The notes: generated from the letters alone by a model not told the origin. Numbered from the stretch's first letter, positions 42,280 to 51,449 are shown. The stretch is DNA of 51,449 nucleotides from Acidithiobacillus montserratensis (GCF_018853465.1 NZ_JABBOU010000004.1:1-51449), one strand, 5' to 3'. Translations and numbers: made by a program.

Positions 42280-42329
42280 GTCGAGCTAACAAGGTGAAGA
42301 ACGGCACCAGAACCCTAAAGGATGGCCGA

Positions 42330-42956
42330 ATGAGTAAAACCAGTGGACGCGGCTCCAGCGGCGCGCCGGAAAGCGGCGCGTCCACGGACTTGCTGCTCGT
42401 TCAGCGGGTACAAAAAGGAGAAAAAAAGGCTTTCGATCTGCTGGTGCGCAAATATCAGCACAAGGTAGTCGCTCTGGTCGGTCGCTTTGTGCGCACCCCG
42501 GAAGAAGCCGAAGATGTCGCCCAGGAAGCTTTTGTCAAAGCCTATCGCGCCCTGAAAAATTTTCGCGGGGATAGCGCCTTTTATACCTGGCTGTATCGCA
42601 TTGCCGTCAATACCGCCAAAAATCATCTGGTCGCCCAGGGGCGGCAGGTAGCCATTGTCGATGCCGAGACCGAAGATGCGGAACAATTTGCCGGTGCTGA
42701 TGGACTAAGAGAATATGATACTCCGGAAGGCGTTCTGCTCAGCAAGGAGTTGGCGGAACATATTGACGGGGCCTTATCAGATTTGCCGGAAGATTTGCGA
42801 ACAGCGGTAACACTCAGGGAGTTTGAAGGGCTCAGTTATGACGAGATTGCGCAAGTGATGGAATGTCCGGTGGGGACGGTGAGATCACGGATTTTCAGGG
42901 CACGGGAAGCCATTGCCAAGGTTTTGGCACCTTTGTTAAATCAGGAACAGTCATGA
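42330..42956 (+). CDS. rpoE: RNA polymerase sigma-E factor (RpoE/AlgU)
   Basis: The 208-residue ECF sigma factor directs the envelope-stress response. Region 2 reads EEAEDVAQEAFVKAYRALKNFRGDSAFYTWLYRIAVN; region 4 has LREFEGLSYDEIAQVMECPVGTVRSRIFRARE. Compared with E. coli RpoE (191 aa) it has about 18 extra Ser/Gly-rich residues at the N-terminus. ATG 42330 is preceded by AAAGGA at 7 bases; the frame opens earlier but without a ribosome site. Its stop overlaps the anti-sigma gene as ATGA. nadB lies divergent upstream. Confidence 0.95.
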   Translation: MSKTSGRGSSGAPESGASTDLLLVQRVQKGEKKAFDLLVRKYQHKVVALVGRFVRTPEEAEDVAQEAFVKAYRALKNFRGDSAFYTWLYRIAVNTAKNHLVAQGRQVAIVDAETEDAEQFAGADGLREYDTPEGVLLSKELAEHIDGALSDLPEDLRTAVTLREFEGLSYDEIAQVMECPVGTVRSRIFRAREAIAKVLAPLLNQEQS

Positions 42957-43618
42957 ATAATCAAAGTAGAGAAGAGCTGATGGCCTTCATGGAAGGCGAA
43001 ATGGGGCCTTTGCAAGCCAATCGTATGGCCGCGCGTTTGCAAACCGAGCGAAGTTTGCGGGATGCCTGGGAAAATCAGTACCGGATTTCTTTTTTACTAC
43101 AGAATGATCGTAAGGGTACTCAGTGGGCATCGTCCGGATTTGCCGACCGCATAGCCGCACAGATTGCCGATGAGCCTGCTATTCTTGCTCCTCGTGAGTT
43201 CGGATCCCGCCGTCTTTCCGGTTCGTTCTGGATGAAGGCAGGTTCGGTAGCCGCCGTGCTGGTAGTTTCAGTGACTTTGGTCGGCCTGCTACCCCGAAAC
43301 ACCCTCTCCGGCGGGCAGATAGATGCGCTTCATGCCGGTCATTACACCCAGACTGCTCTTTTGAATCACTCGCAAGGGACACGGGAAGTGTTCCATCTCC
43401 GCCCGGTTGGCGATTTCAATGTCCAGCCTGCCGGCCCCGATCTGATGATTCAACGGGATATCAAGCGACTCTGGATTCCCGGGCAGAGTAATTATCTACC
43501 GGTGTCCGCATCTGCTTATTACCCTGATGCCGAGGGGGGGCTGCAAAGCACGGTATATAATTCCACAGCGGGAATCAGTAATATCTCTACTGACCATTCT
43601 GCTGGCGGTTATCCCTAA
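42953..43618 (+). CDS. rseA: Anti-sigma-E factor, RseA/MucA-like
   Basis: The 221-residue single-pass membrane protein has a cytoplasmic RseA N-domain (SREELMAFMEGEMGPLQANRMAARL), one helix near residue 97-115 (AGSVAAVLVVSVTLVGLL) and a periplasmic half without cysteines. It should hold RpoE at the membrane until cleaved by the DegS and RseP proteases. The periplasmic region is Gly/Ser/Tyr-rich with no RseB-binding motif I can identify. ATG 42953 overlaps the rpoE stop. No rseB or rseC follows; mucD is next. Confidence 0.88.
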   Translation: MNNQSREELMAFMEGEMGPLQANRMAARLQTERSLRDAWENQYRISFLLQNDRKGTQWASSGFADRIAAQIADEPAILAPREFGSRRLSGSFWMKAGSVAAVLVVSVTLVGLLPRNTLSGGQIDALHAGHYTQTALLNHSQGTREVFHLRPVGDFNVQPAGPDLMIQRDIKRLWIPGQSNYLPVSASAYYPDAEGGLQSTVYNSTAGISNISTDHSAGGYP

Positions 43619-43632
43619 AGCAACTTGTTGCT
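43619..43632. repeat. 14-base palindrome between rseA and mucD
   Basis: AGCAACTTGTTGCT begins on the first base after the rseA stop. GCAACTT recurs at 43664-43670. It has no U-tract and could be an operator or an mRNA-processing hairpin separating the two genes. Confidence 0.35.
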
Positions 43633-43705
43633 AATAAGCCCGGATACCGAGATGATAAGCAGGGCAACTTAAAAAGTAACCATCGTAGTCGGGAGGGAGT
43701 GTGCT

Positions 43706-45193
43706 TTGAATAAAGATCTGCGGCGTAAACAGCGCCCATTAGTGGCGCTTTGTGTCAGTTTTTCCTTGGGTTTTGCTGGAATGCTTCCAGCCATAGCCGA
43801 TGCGAGTCCGGTTCCTCCGGCCATGGTCGCACTTCCGGACTTTACGCCCATTGTCAAACAATATGGGCCGGCTGTGGTCAACATCAGTACCACGGAAACC
43901 AAAACTGCGCGTGGCGGCGGTTCACCTTTTCCGCCGGATTCTCCCCTGAATCAGTTTTTTGCGCCTTTTTTCGGCGCTCCGGGTCAGCCGGGAGGTAATC
44001 AGGAAAACGGTGCCTCTCCCAGCCATAAGTATGAAGTGCAGTCCCTGGGCTCCGGCTTCATTGTCAGCCCGGACGGTTATATCGTCACAGCGGCCCATGT
44101 GGTCAAGGGTGCCCAGAAAATCATTGTCAGCCTGACCAATCATCATCAGTACACCGCGCACCTGGTGGGCTTGTCTTCCCGCATTGACGTGGCCTTGCTC
44201 AAGATCGATGCCAACAATCTGCCGACGGTACAAATCGGGGATTCTGGCAAGCTGGAAGTAGGGCAGTGGGTGCTGGCCGTGGGTTCTCCCTTCGGTTTCG
44301 AAAACAGCGTTACCCAGGGGGTAGTCAGTGCTACCTCCCGACCGCTACCCGATGATCCCTACATTCCCTTTATTCAGACCGATGTGCCCATTAACCCCGG
44401 CAATTCCGGGGGACCATTGTTCAACATGCGTGGTCAGGTAGTCGGTATCAATGACCAGATCTACACCAACAGTGGCGGCTACATGGGATTGTCTTTTTCC
44501 ATCCCCATCAATGTGGCCATGGATGCGGTCAAACAGCTCAAATTGCATCAGAAAGTGCATTTTGGCTGGCTGGGAGTCATGATTCAGGATGTCAGCATGG
44601 ATCTGGCCAAATCCTTCCACATGAAGGAGCCTATCGGCGCCCTGGTATCCCAGGTGGTTCCCGATGGTCCTGCAGCAAAGGCGGGCTTGCGTCCGGGAGA
44701 TGTGATTGTGTCCTTCGACGGGCATGCCATTTATAACTCCGGTCAGTTACCGCCCATGGTCGGGGCTCTGCCGGCCGGATACAAGGCCAAGCTGGGTATT
44801 ATTCGGGATGGCAAACCCATGACCTTGAATATTGTGGTGGAAAGCCTGCCCGGTGATATGGACAAAAGCGCCGAAAATGCCGGAACGCCCGGTGGACAAA
44901 CCCAGAAAGGTGAAATCCGACGGCTGCATATTGAAGTGGGTCCGCTCACCGCCGAAGCGCGGAAGCAACTGAACGTCAATACCGGGGTACTGGTACTGGG
45001 AGTCGCACCGGGTATTGCCGCAGAAGCCGGCATTCGTCCCGGTGATGTCATTCTCCAGGTAGCCCAGCAGCCCATCAACAACGTCAGTGCCTTGCAGAAA
45101 CTGGTCGCATCTCTACCCGTCGGTCAGCCCATCCCGGTGCTGGTCCGGCGCGGTGATGGCAGCTTTTATCTGGTACTCTCACTACCACGCTAA
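43706..45193 (+). CDS. mucD: Periplasmic serine protease/chaperone DegP/MucD (HtrA)
   Basis: The 495-residue protein has a signal peptide (basic start, hydrophobic core, cleavage near IADAS). Its trypsin-like domain carries catalytic His131 (TAAHVVKG), Asp161 (SRIDVALLKID) and Ser234 (NPGNSGGPLF), and two PDZ domains follow (about 285-375 and 400-495). It degrades or refolds misfolded envelope proteins under sigma-E control. The start is TTG 43706, with GGGAGGGAG about 7 bases upstream; no in-frame ATG or GTG is close. It ends the rpoE-rseA-mucD group and is followed by a terminator. Confidence 0.93.
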   Translation: MNKDLRRKQRPLVALCVSFSLGFAGMLPAIADASPVPPAMVALPDFTPIVKQYGPAVVNISTTETKTARGGGSPFPPDSPLNQFFAPFFGAPGQPGGNQENGASPSHKYEVQSLGSGFIVSPDGYIVTAAHVVKGAQKIIVSLTNHHQYTAHLVGLSSRIDVALLKIDANNLPTVQIGDSGKLEVGQWVLAVGSPFGFENSVTQGVVSATSRPLPDDPYIPFIQTDVPINPGNSGGPLFNMRGQVVGINDQIYTNSGGYMGLSFSIPINVAMDAVKQLKLHQKVHFGWLGVMIQDVSMDLAKSFHMKEPIGALVSQVVPDGPAAKAGLRPGDVIVSFDGHAIYNSGQLPPMVGALPAGYKAKLGIIRDGKPMTLNIVVESLPGDMDKSAENAGTPGGQTQKGEIRRLHIEVGPLTAEARKQLNVNTGVLVLGVAPGIAAEAGIRPGDVILQVAQQPINNVSALQKLVASLPVGQPIPVLVRRGDGSFYLVLSLPR

Positions 45194-45212
45194 AACACAA
45201 GGCAGAGGGCAG

Positions 45213-45240
45213 GGGCTGGGTGTAACTCCCGGCCCTTTTT
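45213..45240 (+). terminator. Intrinsic terminator after mucD
   Basis: GGGCTGGG (45213-45220) pairs with CCCGGCCC (one G-U pair) around a short loop, followed by TTTTT at 45236-45240. It separates mucD from lepA. Confidence 0.75.
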
Positions 45241-45296
45241 GTTAAGGTGTCGAGCAAGACGGTAATTCCGTCGGGTTCTCTGGGATCTAAGGGTCT

Positions 45297-47099
45297 ATGA
45301 CTGAGCAGCAACATATTCGTAATTTTTCCATTATTGCCCATGTGGATCACGGCAAATCCACCCTTGCAGACCAGTTCATCCGCTTGTGTGGTGCACTGAC
45401 CGAGCGGGAAATGTCCAGTCAGGTACTGGATACGATGGATATTGAAAAAGAGCGGGGAATTACCATCAAGGCGCAAAGTGTGCGTCTGCAATTCAAGGCC
45501 AAAGACGGTCAGGAATATCAGTTCAACCTGATTGACACTCCCGGTCATGTGGATTTTTCCTATGAGGTCAGCCGCTCTCTGGCGGCCTGTGAGGGCGCCT
45601 TGCTGGTGGTGGATGCTTCCCAGGGCGTGGAAGCCCAGAGTGTCGCCAACTGCTACACGGCCCTGGAACATGATCTGGAAATCGTCCCGGTGCTGAACAA
45701 AATTGATCTGCCGGCGGCGGATCCCGCCCGGGTACGCACCGAAATTGAAGAAATTGTCGGCCTCCCAGCCGATGACGCCATCGAAGCCAGTGCCAAGGAA
45801 GGCATTGGCATCCGGGAAATTCTCGAAAGAGTGGTCGAACGGATTCCCGCCCCCCAAGGGGACAGTAATGCTCCTCTGCAGGCCCTCATCATTGACTCCT
45901 GGTTTGACAACTACCTGGGCACGGTGGTCCTGGTGCGCGTCATGAATGGCACTATCCGACCCGGACAACGGGTGGTTACCATGGCCGGTCAAAAAAATTA
46001 TGTGGTCGAAAAAGTCGGGGTTTTTACCCCCAAATCGCTGACGGTGCCAGCGCTGGAAACAGGTGCCGTGGGTTTTGTCATCGCCGGTGTTAAAAGCATC
46101 GAAGGGGCACGGGTAGGGGATACTCTGACCGAACAGGATCGTCCGGCAAGTCAGGCTTTGCCCGGTTTCCGGGAAGTACAGCCGCAGGTGTTTACCGGTT
46201 TGTACCCGGTGGACTCCTCCGATTATGAAGATTTTCGTGAAGCGCTACAGAAACTGCGTCTGAATGATGCGGCCCTGCAATTTGAACCGGAAACTTCCCA
46301 GGCCCTGGGCTTCGGGTTCCGCTGTGGTTTTCTGGGCTTGCTGCACATGGAAATTGTGCAGGAGCGGCTGGAGCGGGAATATCAGCTGGAACTCATCAGC
46401 ACGGCACCGACAGTGGTGTATCAGGTGATTACCACCGATGGTCAAACCCTGAAAATTTCCAACCCGGCTGAACTGCCACCCGTTCAAAAGATCGCCGACT
46501 TTCAGGAACCGGTTATCAGTGCCAATATTCTGGTGCCCGAAACCTATCTGGGGCCGGTCATTGCCTTGTGCGAAGAACGCCGGGGTCGCCAGAAGAATAT
46601 GCAGTTTACCGGCGGGCAAGTCATGCTGCGCTATGAATTACCCCATAACGAAGTGGTTCTGGACTTTTTCGACCGTTTGAAATCCGTCAGTCGGGGCTAT
46701 GCCTCCATGGACTATGAATTTGCCCGCTTCGAGAGTGGGCCACTGGTGAAAATGGATATTCTCATCAATGGGGAAAAACTCGATGCCCTGTCCTGGATTG
46801 TGCATCGGGATGTTTCTGAACGGCGTGGACGTGAGCTGGTCACCCGTTTGCGTGAACTTATTCCCCGGCAAATGTTCGAAGTGGCCATACAAGCGGCCAT
46901 TGGAGCCCGCATCATTGCCCGTGAATCCGTCAAGGCCATGCGCAAAAATGTGCTGGCTAAATGTTATGGCGGTGATGTTTCTCGCAAACGTAAATTGCTG
47001 GAGAAACAGAAAGAGGGGAAAAAGCGCATGAAACAGGTGGGACATGTGGAAATTCCCCAGGAAGCATTTTTGGCGGTACTGAAGAGCGATAAACGCTAA
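45297..47099 (+). CDS. lepA: Elongation factor 4 (LepA)
   Basis: The 600-residue translational GTPase reverse-translocates or stabilises ribosomes under ionic or acid stress. G-domain motifs [21 protein letters not shown] and NKIDLP are present. The EF-G-like C-terminal part and the LepA-specific CTD are complete, ending in a Lys/Arg-rich segment ([21 protein letters not shown]). ATG 45297 follows AAGGG. It begins a typical cluster lepA-lepB-DUF4845-rnc-era-recO-pdxJ. Confidence 0.96.
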   Translation: MTEQQHIRNFSIIAHVDHGKSTLADQFIRLCGALTEREMSSQVLDTMDIEKERGITIKAQSVRLQFKAKDGQEYQFNLIDTPGHVDFSYEVSRSLAACEGALLVVDASQGVEAQSVANCYTALEHDLEIVPVLNKIDLPAADPARVRTEIEEIVGLPADDAIEASAKEGIGIREILERVVERIPAPQGDSNAPLQALIIDSWFDNYLGTVVLVRVMNGTIRPGQRVVTMAGQKNYVVEKVGVFTPKSLTVPALETGAVGFVIAGVKSIEGARVGDTLTEQDRPASQALPGFREVQPQVFTGLYPVDSSDYEDFREALQKLRLNDAALQFEPETSQALGFGFRCGFLGLLHMEIVQERLEREYQLELISTAPTVVYQVITTDGQTLKISNPAELPPVQKIADFQEPVISANILVPETYLGPVIALCEERRGRQKNMQFTGGQVMLRYELPHNEVVLDFFDRLKSVSRGYASMDYEFARFESGPLVKMDILINGEKLDALSWIVHRDVSERRGRELVTRLRELIPRQMFEVAIQAAIGARIIARESVKAMRKNVLAKCYGGDVSRKRKLLEKQKEGKKRMKQVGHVEIPQEAFLAVLKSDKR

Positions 47100-47118
47100 A
47101 CAGGAAGGAAATACATCG

Positions 47119-47910
47119 ATGGATTTTACTTTGGGATTGTTTCTGGCGGTGCTTGTATCCGGTTTGATCTGGCTGGTAGATGTGGTTTTTCTCCGGCGCC
47201 GACGGGATCAGGAAGCCCGGGAATCCATTATTGTAGAGTATGCCCGCAGTTTTTTTCCGGTTTTGCTGATTGTTTTTTTGATTCGTTCCTTTCTTTTTGA
47301 ACCTTTTCAGATTCCTTCCGGATCCATGATTCCGACCCTGCGGGTCGGGGATTTTGTCCTCGTCAATAAATTCCAGTGGGGATTGCGACTGCCTTTGATC
47401 CATACCCCGATTACCCGGGGTAGCCCGGTGGAAGCAGGGGACATCATGGTATTTCGTTATCCGAAAAATCCCCGCATTGATTACATCAAGCGGGTTATTG
47501 GTTTGCCCGGCGATACCATTGAAGTGAAAGGCAATGATCTTTATATCAATGGCAAACTGATTCCCCAGAAGTTTATCGGCAATTTCAACTATCGCCCGGA
47601 AGGTCAGGGTGCCGAAGGCATGGTCATTCCCACTAAAGAATATGCCCAGGAACTGGGCGGTCATCATTTTCATATTATTGAGTTTGACACTCCAGAAGCG
47701 CAGATGGACTTCGGACCCTACAAGGTCCCTCCCCATTCCTACTTCATGATGGGAGACGACCGTGATAACAGTAATGACAGCCGTTTCTGGGGAGTGGTAC
47801 CGGAGCGCAATATTGTCGGTAAGGCCATGTTTGTCTGGTTTTCCTGGGATGCAGAAGATTGGTCCATCCGCTGGAAGCAGATTGGTCGCTCCCTGGATGG
47901 CCAACATTAA
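47119..47910 (+). CDS. lepB: Signal peptidase I
   Basis: The 263-residue inner-membrane protease removes signal peptides from secreted proteins. Two N-terminal helices (about 4-22 and 42-60) are followed by the periplasmic catalytic domain with Ser69 in PSGSMIPTL and Lys124 in YIKRVIGLPGD, the Ser-Lys dyad. The GDDRDNSNDSRFWG box is intact. Length is shorter than E. coli LepB (324), missing most of the domain II insert. GGAAGGA precedes the ATG by about 9 bases. Confidence 0.95.
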   Translation: MDFTLGLFLAVLVSGLIWLVDVVFLRRRRDQEARESIIVEYARSFFPVLLIVFLIRSFLFEPFQIPSGSMIPTLRVGDFVLVNKFQWGLRLPLIHTPITRGSPVEAGDIMVFRYPKNPRIDYIKRVIGLPGDTIEVKGNDLYINGKLIPQKFIGNFNYRPEGQGAEGMVIPTKEYAQELGGHHFHIIEFDTPEAQMDFGPYKVPPHSYFMMGDDRDNSNDSRFWGVVPERNIVGKAMFVWFSWDAEDWSIRWKQIGRSLDGQH

Positions 47911-47991
47911 TCCCGGCTTACTCCTTGCATGAATGATGCTTGCCGACTAAATAAAAACTGATTTCATTTGCCGTGTACGGAGTATTGCCTC

Positions 47992-48408
47992 ATGCCAGGT
48001 CCAGTTCAGTGGTTACGCAACAGAGAGAGACTGTCTGTCAATCCTTCTGCCAATCCCTCGCCAGAAGCTGGAATTGGTCTGATCGGAGTGATTTTCTGGA
48101 TTTTGATACTGGTGCTGGTCATTGCATTTGTGGTCAAGGTCATGCCGAGTTATTACGATTACTGGTCCCTGCAAAACATTGTCAAGCAACAGGCGCAGCA
48201 GGCTGCTCCAGAGGAGTCAGCAGGACAAATTCTGTATAATCTTAATGGCCGTTTGGGCGTGGCCATGATTCATATCCCGCAAAAGGACATCGTGATTGAA
48301 AAGGCCGGTAACGGGCCCGTGCTGATTACGGTGACTTACGACAAAATTGTTCCCCTGGCCGGAAATATGAGCCTGCTCCTGCATTTTCAGGCTAAAGGCG
48401 GGCATTGA
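47992..48408 (+). CDS. DUF4845 membrane protein
   Basis: The 138-residue protein has a polar N-terminus of about 26 residues, one hydrophobic helix (GIGLIGVIFWILILVLVIAF, about 27-48) and a small C-terminal domain with alternating beta strands. DUF4845 proteins are found between lepB and rnc in many proteobacteria; function is unknown. ATG 47992 is supported by GGAG at 9 bases. The helix opens with a Glu-Ala-Gly-Ile-Gly-Leu pattern like pilin-type signals, a resemblance that may be fortuitous. Confidence 0.85.
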   Translation: MPGPVQWLRNRERLSVNPSANPSPEAGIGLIGVIFWILILVLVIAFVVKVMPSYYDYWSLQNIVKQQAQQAAPEESAGQILYNLNGRLGVAMIHIPQKDIVIEKAGNGPVLITVTYDKIVPLAGNMSLLLHFQAKGGH

Positions 48409-48415
48409 GGAAGAG

Positions 48416-48427
48416 GCGCTGCAGCGC
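48416..48427. repeat. 12-base palindrome ahead of rnc
   Basis: GCGCTGCAGCGC lies 8 bases after the DUF4845 stop in the 157-base leader of rnc. RNase III cuts its own leader stem in E. coli, and this GC-rich self-complementary stretch is too short to be such a site alone. No longer duplex is obvious. Confidence 0.3.
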
Positions 48428-48565
48428 GCAAGGTAAAGCTCATTCCAGGATTCAACTCAAGGTCCTATCAAGACCCGGCCCGCTCAAGGAGAGTATCCGC
48501 AAGCAGCTATTTCCGTGTATGATTAAAGCCATTTTTGGTGTTTGAAAAAGATAGAGACTGAGGTT

Positions 48566-49246
48566 ATGGCTTCGCTGGATATGCTGCAAAAAGCAGTCGG
48601 GTATCATTTTAGCGGGATACACCTGCTCACGCAGGCAGTCACCCACCGCAGTGCGGGAGCAGCGCACAATGAGCGTCTGGAGTATCTGGGTGATGCGGCC
48701 CTGAACTTTGTGGTGGCTGCGCGCTTGTTTGCGCGGTTTCCCAAGGTGAGTGAAGGTGATTTATCGCGGATGCGGGCGCGCTTGGTACGGGAAGAAACCC
48801 TGGCAGAAATTGCCGGTGAAATTGCCCTGGCTGATTACCTTATCCTGGGGCCGGGCGAAGTGCGCAGTGGCGGTGCCAGACGGGATTCCATTCGCGCTGA
48901 TGCTCTGGAAGCGGTGATCGGTGCTGCCTTTCTGGATGGCGGTTTTGCTGCTGCCGAGGGGATAGTCCTGAAGCTGATGGAACCACGCATTACCGATCAG
49001 TTGGGGGATGCAGAATTACGCGATCCGAAAACCCGGCTGCAGGAATTTTTGCAGGGCAAAGGGCGGCCCTTACCGGTTTATACGCTGGTCGAAGAAAAGG
49101 GGCAGGCCCATGAAAGACGCTTTGTGGCGCGTTGCAGCGTGCCCGAAGTAGCTTCCACGGAAGCAGAATACGGCAGTCGGCGTAAAGCGGAACAACAAGC
49201 GGCAGCCCTGATGCTTGCACAACTACAGAATCTGTCGCGTGGCTGA
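48566..49246 (+). CDS. rnc: Ribonuclease III
   Basis: At 226 residues it equals E. coli RNase III. It cuts double-stranded RNA in rRNA maturation and mRNA turnover. The catalytic signature NERLEYLGDAALNFVV (near residue 35) and second acidic pair in DALEAVIGAAFLDGG give the metal-binding residues. The double-stranded RNA-binding domain occupies the last 70 residues (KTRLQEFLQGKGRPLPVY, RKAEQQAAALML). ATG 48566 is chosen; a TTG at 48542 would add 8 residues. Its end overlaps era by 8 bases. Confidence 0.94.
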   Translation: MASLDMLQKAVGYHFSGIHLLTQAVTHRSAGAAHNERLEYLGDAALNFVVAARLFARFPKVSEGDLSRMRARLVREETLAEIAGEIALADYLILGPGEVRSGGARRDSIRADALEAVIGAAFLDGGFAAAEGIVLKLMEPRITDQLGDAELRDPKTRLQEFLQGKGRPLPVYTLVEEKGQAHERRFVARCSVPEVASTEAEYGSRRKAEQQAAALMLAQLQNLSRG

Positions 49247-50153
49247 AAACGAGGCTTTAGAAACCGCACATCCTTACCGGAGCGGCTATGTGGCCCTGCT
49301 GGGGCGTCCCAATGTGGGTAAATCTACCCTGTTGAATCATCTGGTGGGGCAGAAAATCAGTATTACTGCTCCCCGTCCGCAAACCACCCGCGATCAGATT
49401 TTGGGTATTTTAACCCGTCCGGACGGTCAGGCCCTGTTTCTGGATACCCCCGGTGTACATAGTGGTTACCGCAGTCTCAACCGGCATCTGCTGAGAGCCA
49501 CCCGTGGCGCTCTGGAGTCTGCCGATCTGGGCGTCTTGGTGCTGGAAGCCATGCTGTGGATGGAAGATGACGCAGAAGCCTTGCGCTGGCTGCAACGCAG
49601 TGGCCTGCCACTCCTGGCCGTGGTGAACAAAATCGATAAAATCAAGGCCAAGGAGCGTCTGTTCCCTTATTTGCAGAACCTGACCGAGCGCGCCAATTTT
49701 GTGGCAGTAGTTCCCGTATCTGCGCGCAAAACCAGCGATATGGAAAAGTTGGCGGATATCCTGATTCCGCTCTTGCCGACTGCGCCCGCCATTTTCCCCG
49801 AAGATCAGGTCACGGATCGTAACCTGCGCTTCATGGCTGCCGAGATCATTCGCGAGCAGATTTTCCGGCAACTGGGGGCGGAGTTACCCTATGACACTGC
49901 CGTCGCCATTGACAGTTATCAGGTGGAAAACGGGCAGCAGCGTATTGAAGCCACTATCTACTGTCGTAAGCCGGGGCAGAAAGCCATTATTCTCGGTGAA
50001 GGGGGTAGTCGTTTGCGGGTGATTGGCAGCCGGGCCCGGGAAGCGCTGCAGCAGTTGACCGAAGAGCGGGTCTGGCTCGGTCTCTGGGTAAAGCAAAAAG
50101 AACAGTGGACCGAGGATACGCACATCCTGCGTGAGCTGGGGTATGACGACTGA
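49239..50153 (+). CDS. era: GTPase Era
   Basis: The 304-residue essential GTPase assists 16S rRNA 3'-end maturation and small-subunit assembly. G motifs are [16 protein letters not shown] and NKIDK; the C-terminal KH RNA-binding domain contains [18 protein letters not shown]. The start is GTG 49239, 8 bases inside the end of rnc, with no strong Shine-Dalgarno, consistent with translational coupling. It overlaps recO at its other end by 11 bases. Confidence 0.95.
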   Translation: MAENEALETAHPYRSGYVALLGRPNVGKSTLLNHLVGQKISITAPRPQTTRDQILGILTRPDGQALFLDTPGVHSGYRSLNRHLLRATRGALESADLGVLVLEAMLWMEDDAEALRWLQRSGLPLLAVVNKIDKIKAKERLFPYLQNLTERANFVAVVPVSARKTSDMEKLADILIPLLPTAPAIFPEDQVTDRNLRFMAAEIIREQIFRQLGAELPYDTAVAIDSYQVENGQQRIEATIYCRKPGQKAIILGEGGSRLRVIGSRAREALQQLTEERVWLGLWVKQKEQWTEDTHILRELGYDD

Positions 50154-50883
50154 CGCTGGCGATCGGGCCTGGGTACTGCATCGCTATGCTTACGGGGATT
50201 CCAGTCTGATAGTGGAGTTTTTCAGTCAGCAGTATGGCCGTCTGGGGATGCTGGCCAAAGGCGCGCGCCGCCCGCGCTCAGCTTTTGCCAGCATCGAGGC
50301 GGGGCGACCCCTGTGGATTCGCTGGCTGGGAAAAGGCGATCTTCCTCTGCTGGTGCAAGCCGAGGAACTGGGTACTCTCCTGCCTCTGAATACGCTGCAG
50401 AATCTGAGCTTGTTTTACATGAACGAATTACTTTTGCGACTCACCCGGCGTGGGGACCCTTTTCCTGAGTTTTTTGCAGAATATGAAAATACAATCAAGG
50501 CGTTGAGCGATGTACCCAATATTGCCTGGAATCTTCGCCGCTATGAGCGCCATTTGCTGGAAGCCTTAGGCTGGGCAGCAGATCTGGGGCAATGCGGGCA
50601 TTGTGGAATCCCCTTGTCCCCTGGCACTACCTGGTTTTATGCAGCGCAGTCGGGGGTTTTCTGTCCCCGCCATGCTCCGGGAGAGGCTTCAGTGGCCATA
50701 CCTGCAGAAGTGCTGGAATGGCTCAGCGGTCCGATGAATTCTGCCCCGGCTTGCGGTTATAATGCCCACCTCCGGCAGTATCTGGAGCGGGAATTGCAAG
50801 TGCATCTCGGTAGCCGGGCACTGGAGAGCCGTCGCCTCCTTGCGGCATACTTGCAGCGCGGCAAACAGATAGCATCCCACTGA
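50143..50883 (+). CDS. recO: DNA repair protein RecO
   Basis: The 246-residue recombination mediator loads RecA with RecR on SSB-coated DNA. It has an N-terminal OB fold ([21 protein letters not shown]) and a helical domain with a zinc-finger-like [12 protein letters not shown] ending in CPRH (about 145-177). ATG 50143 lies within the end of era; a GTG four codons earlier is less likely. GGGG is the only nearby ribosome-like sequence. pdxJ follows 17 bases later. Confidence 0.93.
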   Translation: MTTDAGDRAWVLHRYAYGDSSLIVEFFSQQYGRLGMLAKGARRPRSAFASIEAGRPLWIRWLGKGDLPLLVQAEELGTLLPLNTLQNLSLFYMNELLLRLTRRGDPFPEFFAEYENTIKALSDVPNIAWNLRRYERHLLEALGWAADLGQCGHCGIPLSPGTTWFYAAQSGVFCPRHAPGEASVAIPAEVLEWLSGPMNSAPACGYNAHLRQYLERELQVHLGSRALESRRLLAAYLQRGKQIASH

Positions 50884-50900
50884 TAGAAGGAGCAATTGGC

Positions 50901-51449
50901 ATGATTGCCTTGGGCGTAAATATTGATCATGTGGCCACCCTGCGTCAGGCCAGGGGTACCCGTTACCCGGATCCCATCGAAGCCGCCTTTATTGCCGAGC
51001 GCGCCGGAGCCGATGCCATTACTGCCCATCTCCGCGAGGATCGCCGGCATATCCAGGATCGGGACATTGAAATCCTCAGCCAGACCTTGCAAACCCGACT
51101 CAATCTGGAAATGGCGGTGGAGGAGGGGGTGCTGCGCATTGCCGAACGCCTGGCGCCCAGCGATTGCTGCCTGGTCCCCGAGCGTCGCGCCGAACTGACC
51201 ACGGAAGGCGGGCTGGATGTCGCCGGACAAATGCCGCGCATCAAGGAAGCCTGCCAGCGTCTGGCTACTGCGGGTGTGCGTGTTTCCCTGTTTGTTGATC
51301 CTGATCCCTTTCAACTGGAGGCTGCTGCTGAAAGCGGTGCGCCCGTTATTGAACTGCATACGGGTCGTTATGCCAACGCCCGGCAGCCGGCAAAACGTCA
51401 GGAAGAACTGGAGCTGATCATCAGCGCGGTCAGCTTTGCCGAGAGTCTG
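50901..51449 (+). CDS. pdxJ: Pyridoxine 5'-phosphate synthase, 5' part (truncated by window edge)
   Basis: The first 183 codons of PdxJ, which condenses 1-deoxyxylulose 5-phosphate with 3-amino-2-oxopropyl phosphate in vitamin B6 synthesis. [16 protein letters not shown] at the N-terminus and [15 protein letters not shown] are diagnostic, and IELHTGRYA near residue 152 is a phosphate-binding segment. GAAGGAG lies before ATG 50901. The frame is open to the right edge; about 60 more residues are expected. Confidence 0.95.
   Translation, partial: MIALGVNIDHVATLRQARGTRYPDPIEAAFIAERAGADAITAHLREDRRHIQDRDIEILSQTLQTRLNLEMAVEEGVLRIAERLAPSDCCLVPERRAELTTEGGLDVAGQMPRIKEACQRLATAGVRVSLFVDPDPFQLEAAAESGAPVIELHTGRYANARQPAKRQEELELIISAVSFAESL

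Noticed and set aside
43664..43690. A sigma-E-like promoter (GCAACTT, 15 bases, TAGTC) before mucD
   Set aside because: The start point would fall at the mucD Shine-Dalgarno itself, leaving no usable leader, and the boxes match the consensus poorly.
45084..45992. A 302-codon open frame on the minus strand
   Set aside because: It covers the mucD terminator and the lepA G domain in antisense and is low in recognisable protein features.
46957..47907. A 316-codon open frame on the minus strand
   Set aside because: It is antisense to lepA and lepB with no ribosome site and no family motif; the sense genes account for the region.
47992..48408. DUF4845 protein as a type IV pilin-like protein
   Set aside because: The resemblance is limited to a glutamate before a hydrophobic helix; the downstream domain and the lepB-rnc context fit DUF4845.

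Overview
This 51.4 kb window is chromosomal housekeeping DNA from a proteobacterium. The gene content (lepA-lepB-DUF4845-rnc-era-recO-pdxJ, nadB divergent from rpoE, sohB, ygfZ/ygfX, pqiABC, cydDC, two-subunit gcvP) is gammaproteobacterial in character. Together with moderate GC content and metal- and stress-related genes, it looks most like Acidithiobacillus or a close relative. That assignment is a judgement from gene order and protein flavour, not from a database search. I see no prophage, insertion sequence, CRISPR array or rRNA operon. Coding density is high, and no gap without a gene exceeds about 260 bases.

Left part (1-15.0 kb). The 3' end of purA is followed by a bidirectional terminator, tRNA-Leu(CAG) on the minus strand, and rnr on the plus strand. 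Next comes a minus-strand lipid-trafficking operon, pqiA-pqiB-pqiC plus a Spinster-like MFS carrier, possibly with a 53-residue extra ORF. Two large GGDEF-EAL proteins then overlap by four bases. The larger has an N-terminal MASE1 sensor and a C-terminal tail with the spacing of a zinc-binding CZB domain. sohB follows, with a promoter so close to its ATG that the mRNA may be leaderless.

Centre (15.1-33.8 kb). A tight plus-strand run carries moaD-moaE-yajQ-gcvT-gcvH-gcvPA-gcvPB-moxR-DUF58-tgpA. It links molybdopterin synthase, the glycine cleavage system and a MoxR/transglutaminase module through overlapping or near-overlapping genes. Opposite it lie fdxA and an MsbA-like ABC exporter, transcribed divergently from a 2-Cys peroxiredoxin. 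After a terminator there is an unrecognised 241-residue protein. A second plus-strand run follows: a PHP phosphoesterase, a PerM/AI-2E family permease, two unrecognised proteins (one Gln/Met-rich), rlmB, tatD and a PhnP-like metallo-hydrolase.

Right part (33.8-51.4 kb). tRNA-Ala(GGC) has a near-consensus promoter and a strong terminator. It precedes a FIST-domain protein and the cydD-cydC thiol exporter. Then come a small membrane protein with ygfZ, a ygfX-like gene that converges on and overlaps nadB, and the envelope-stress cassette rpoE-rseA-mucD, which lacks an rseB/mucB homologue. The window closes with lepA-lepB-DUF4845-rnc-era-recO and the 5' part of pdxJ.

The most promising candidates for something new are the coupling of a Spinster-type carrier to the PqiABC bridge, the CZB-like zinc site at the C-terminus of a MASE1-GGDEF-EAL protein, and the orphan Gln/Met-rich protein paired with another orphan ahead of rlmB.
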